Shown here one piece after another: positions 62,511-64,000 of a DNA stretch of 64,000 nucleotides. The notes below the pieces were generated by a model. It saw only the letters and a list, made by a program, of their open reading frames with translations. It did no database searches and was not told the DNA's origin. Each line of letters begins with the position of its first letter. Positions within the stretch are counted from its first letter, which is position 1. This DNA is from Pyrocephalus nanus (taxonomy: Eukaryota; Chordata; Aves; Passeriformes; Tyrannidae), in NCBI GenBank assembly GCA_038380795.1, contig CM076261.1:11352556-11416555 (forward strand). The letters are read 5' to 3'. A program made the translations under genes and the position numbers.

Positions 62511-64000
62511 AATTTGACTTTGACTTCTTTGCAACTTTTATACGCTTAGACAAAAAAGTGAATTCTGAAAGAGCGAGGATGAAGGTAGCTACCAAAACCT
62601 GGAATTCTCCTCTCTAAGGGTATGGGGTGAGACAATAGAATGAGTATCCCACTTTAGTGTAAGATTTTGCACAGTGAGAAAACACTATGAACAAAGCTCC
62701 AAAGACAACAAAAGCGTATTTACACTAAAAGAAATGTTTGTGTGCAAAAGATGGCAATTTATTCAAGTATGTACTTAAAATGTTGATGATCAGCATTTCT
62801 TTTAGGAATCTTTCTATGACTTCAGATTTCCTTTTACTGAATTTTTATTTAAACAGATACAGAAAAGTTAGTTTAAAAAAATTACACGCTTAAATATGCA
62901 AACAATTATTATTAAACTGTGCAAGTGATGTCATTATGAATGTGTTATTATAAAATGAAATTCATATTCTAAAACAAATTGTCTACACTTATACACAAAA
63001 ATTCTTATACTGCCCAAGAGAACACAAAGTGAAAAGCTATCCCAGAAAACTATCACTTTATTTTAACTCAAGCCCTCTAGACTGAAATTTCCCAGTGAAG
63101 TCAATCAGTTAGAACTGTTTTCATGTGAACTAAATGAACACTGAATATGAGCCTCAATTTTAGGTGCAATATACCTTTGGAATGTTACATCTCTGCTCAC
63201 ATCCTGATGTCAGCATAAAACACAGACACTGTAATGAAAATCACTGACCAAAACAATTTGTCTTTCATTTCTTGCACAAAAATTTGCATAAGTAAGTGAT
63301 GGAGAAGCCCTGAAACCAGCTGTGTTACCAGACTGCATCAAGGTTGTTTCCTACTGTAATACAAATGACAAATTAATGTAGCCACTCAGAGAAGAGCACT
63401 GAAATATACTGCTTTCTCTAACCTCCCAAGGTGAAACTCTGAAACTAATGGAGAAAAAAAAAAATTACAGGGAGACCAAGAACTCTTTGCCTTCTCTTGG
63501 TATCTTTACTCACCTCCAGTGAGGTGAGTAACTCACTTGCCACTTAAAAGTGAACTGGTTATCTCATGAATACTCTCCTTTGCTGCTTCTGATACACTGT
63601 AGTTCACACCACCAGGTTGTGCCTAAGTTGTATGATTGAGCTCTATATTACCTTTCTGACAGAGCTTCAAAGTGATTGCATTTCTTTCCTGGGATTTAGC
63701 ACTATCAATTTTCTACACACTTTCTGAGAGGTGTAATTTCCTGCCTGAGTATGTCTAGGGATTTTGTCCTAACTGAAGAACTTCCCAGATGGATAAAGAC
63801 AAAATTCAAATCTTAATAATCATGTAAATCTCACTGCAGAGTTGCACAGCAGTAAACAGATACTAGGGTGTTATCTATGCAGGCTTTGTCTGCACAGAAA
63901 ATAGGTTGATGTTGGTTGGTTGGTTGGTAAGATTGTCTTTTTCTAGACAGGCCCACCATCTCTTCCCTGACCTCCACACAGATTAGGGTATTATATACAA
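62511..64000. other. Unique AT-rich sequence with a GGTT repeat
   Basis: No gene was recognised. A short (TTGG)n run lies at 63911-63928. Confidence 0.55.
63911..63928. repeat. (TTGG)n microsatellite
   Basis: Four consecutive TTGG units visible directly. Confidence 0.9.

Noticed and set aside
1..64000. CRISPR arrays, operons, prokaryotic genes or a multi-gene system
   Set aside because: CR1 and avian-type LTRs throughout show vertebrate nuclear DNA. No repeat-spacer array or co-directional gene set exists.

Overview
The window looks like bird nuclear DNA from a gene-poor, AT-rich region. Nearly all recognisable repeats are CR1 LINEs, the main avian retrotransposon, seen as 5'-truncated copies and fragments of several subfamilies. 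The rest are solitary long terminal repeats (LTRs) of endogenous retroviruses. No lineage-specific SINEs are seen. One ERVL-type LTR family (5753-6275, reverse copy at 43868-45213) is one I associate with neoavian birds, so Neoaves is likely but not proven.

No intact protein-coding gene, tRNA, rRNA or known small RNA was recognised. Open frames longer than about 60 codons are decayed CR1 ORF2 pieces, antisense shadows of CR1, or unsupported frames in unique sequence. If a host gene is present, only its introns or distant regulatory DNA lie here.

Layout: 0-11 kb is mostly unique, with a 1.6 kb CR1 (1577-3215, minus) and a solo ERVL-type LTR (5753-6275). 11-13.5 kb is a CR1 complex: a minus copy lacking its reverse transcriptase region, split by an LTR, with a second CR1 3' end abutting head-on. 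14-21 kb has three plus-strand CR1 fragments. 21.2-21.5 kb is a CpG-retaining unique block that could be a conserved element. 23.6-23.9 kb is a compact alpharetrovirus-like LTR. 25.3-26.5 kb holds a CR1 tail and a CR1 with a twin-priming inversion. 30-34 kb has three minus-strand CR1s, one split by an LTR with a perfect 6-bp target duplication, plus a perfect 18-bp hairpin at 32.9 kb. 34.9-35.7 kb is an old LTR. 43.9-45.2 kb is an LTR nested inside another LTR. 47.0-48.4 kb is a 1.47 kb LTR with a perfect 5-bp duplication and internal tandem repeats. 54.5-55.7 kb has a CR1 followed by a mosaic LTR. 57.5-59.4 kb is the longest CR1, with endonuclease and reverse transcriptase remnants. The rest is unique AT-rich DNA with short simple repeats.

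The interest lies in how the insertions are built (nesting, inversion, deletion, target duplications) and in a few unexplained unique structures. I found no evidence of an undescribed multi-gene system.
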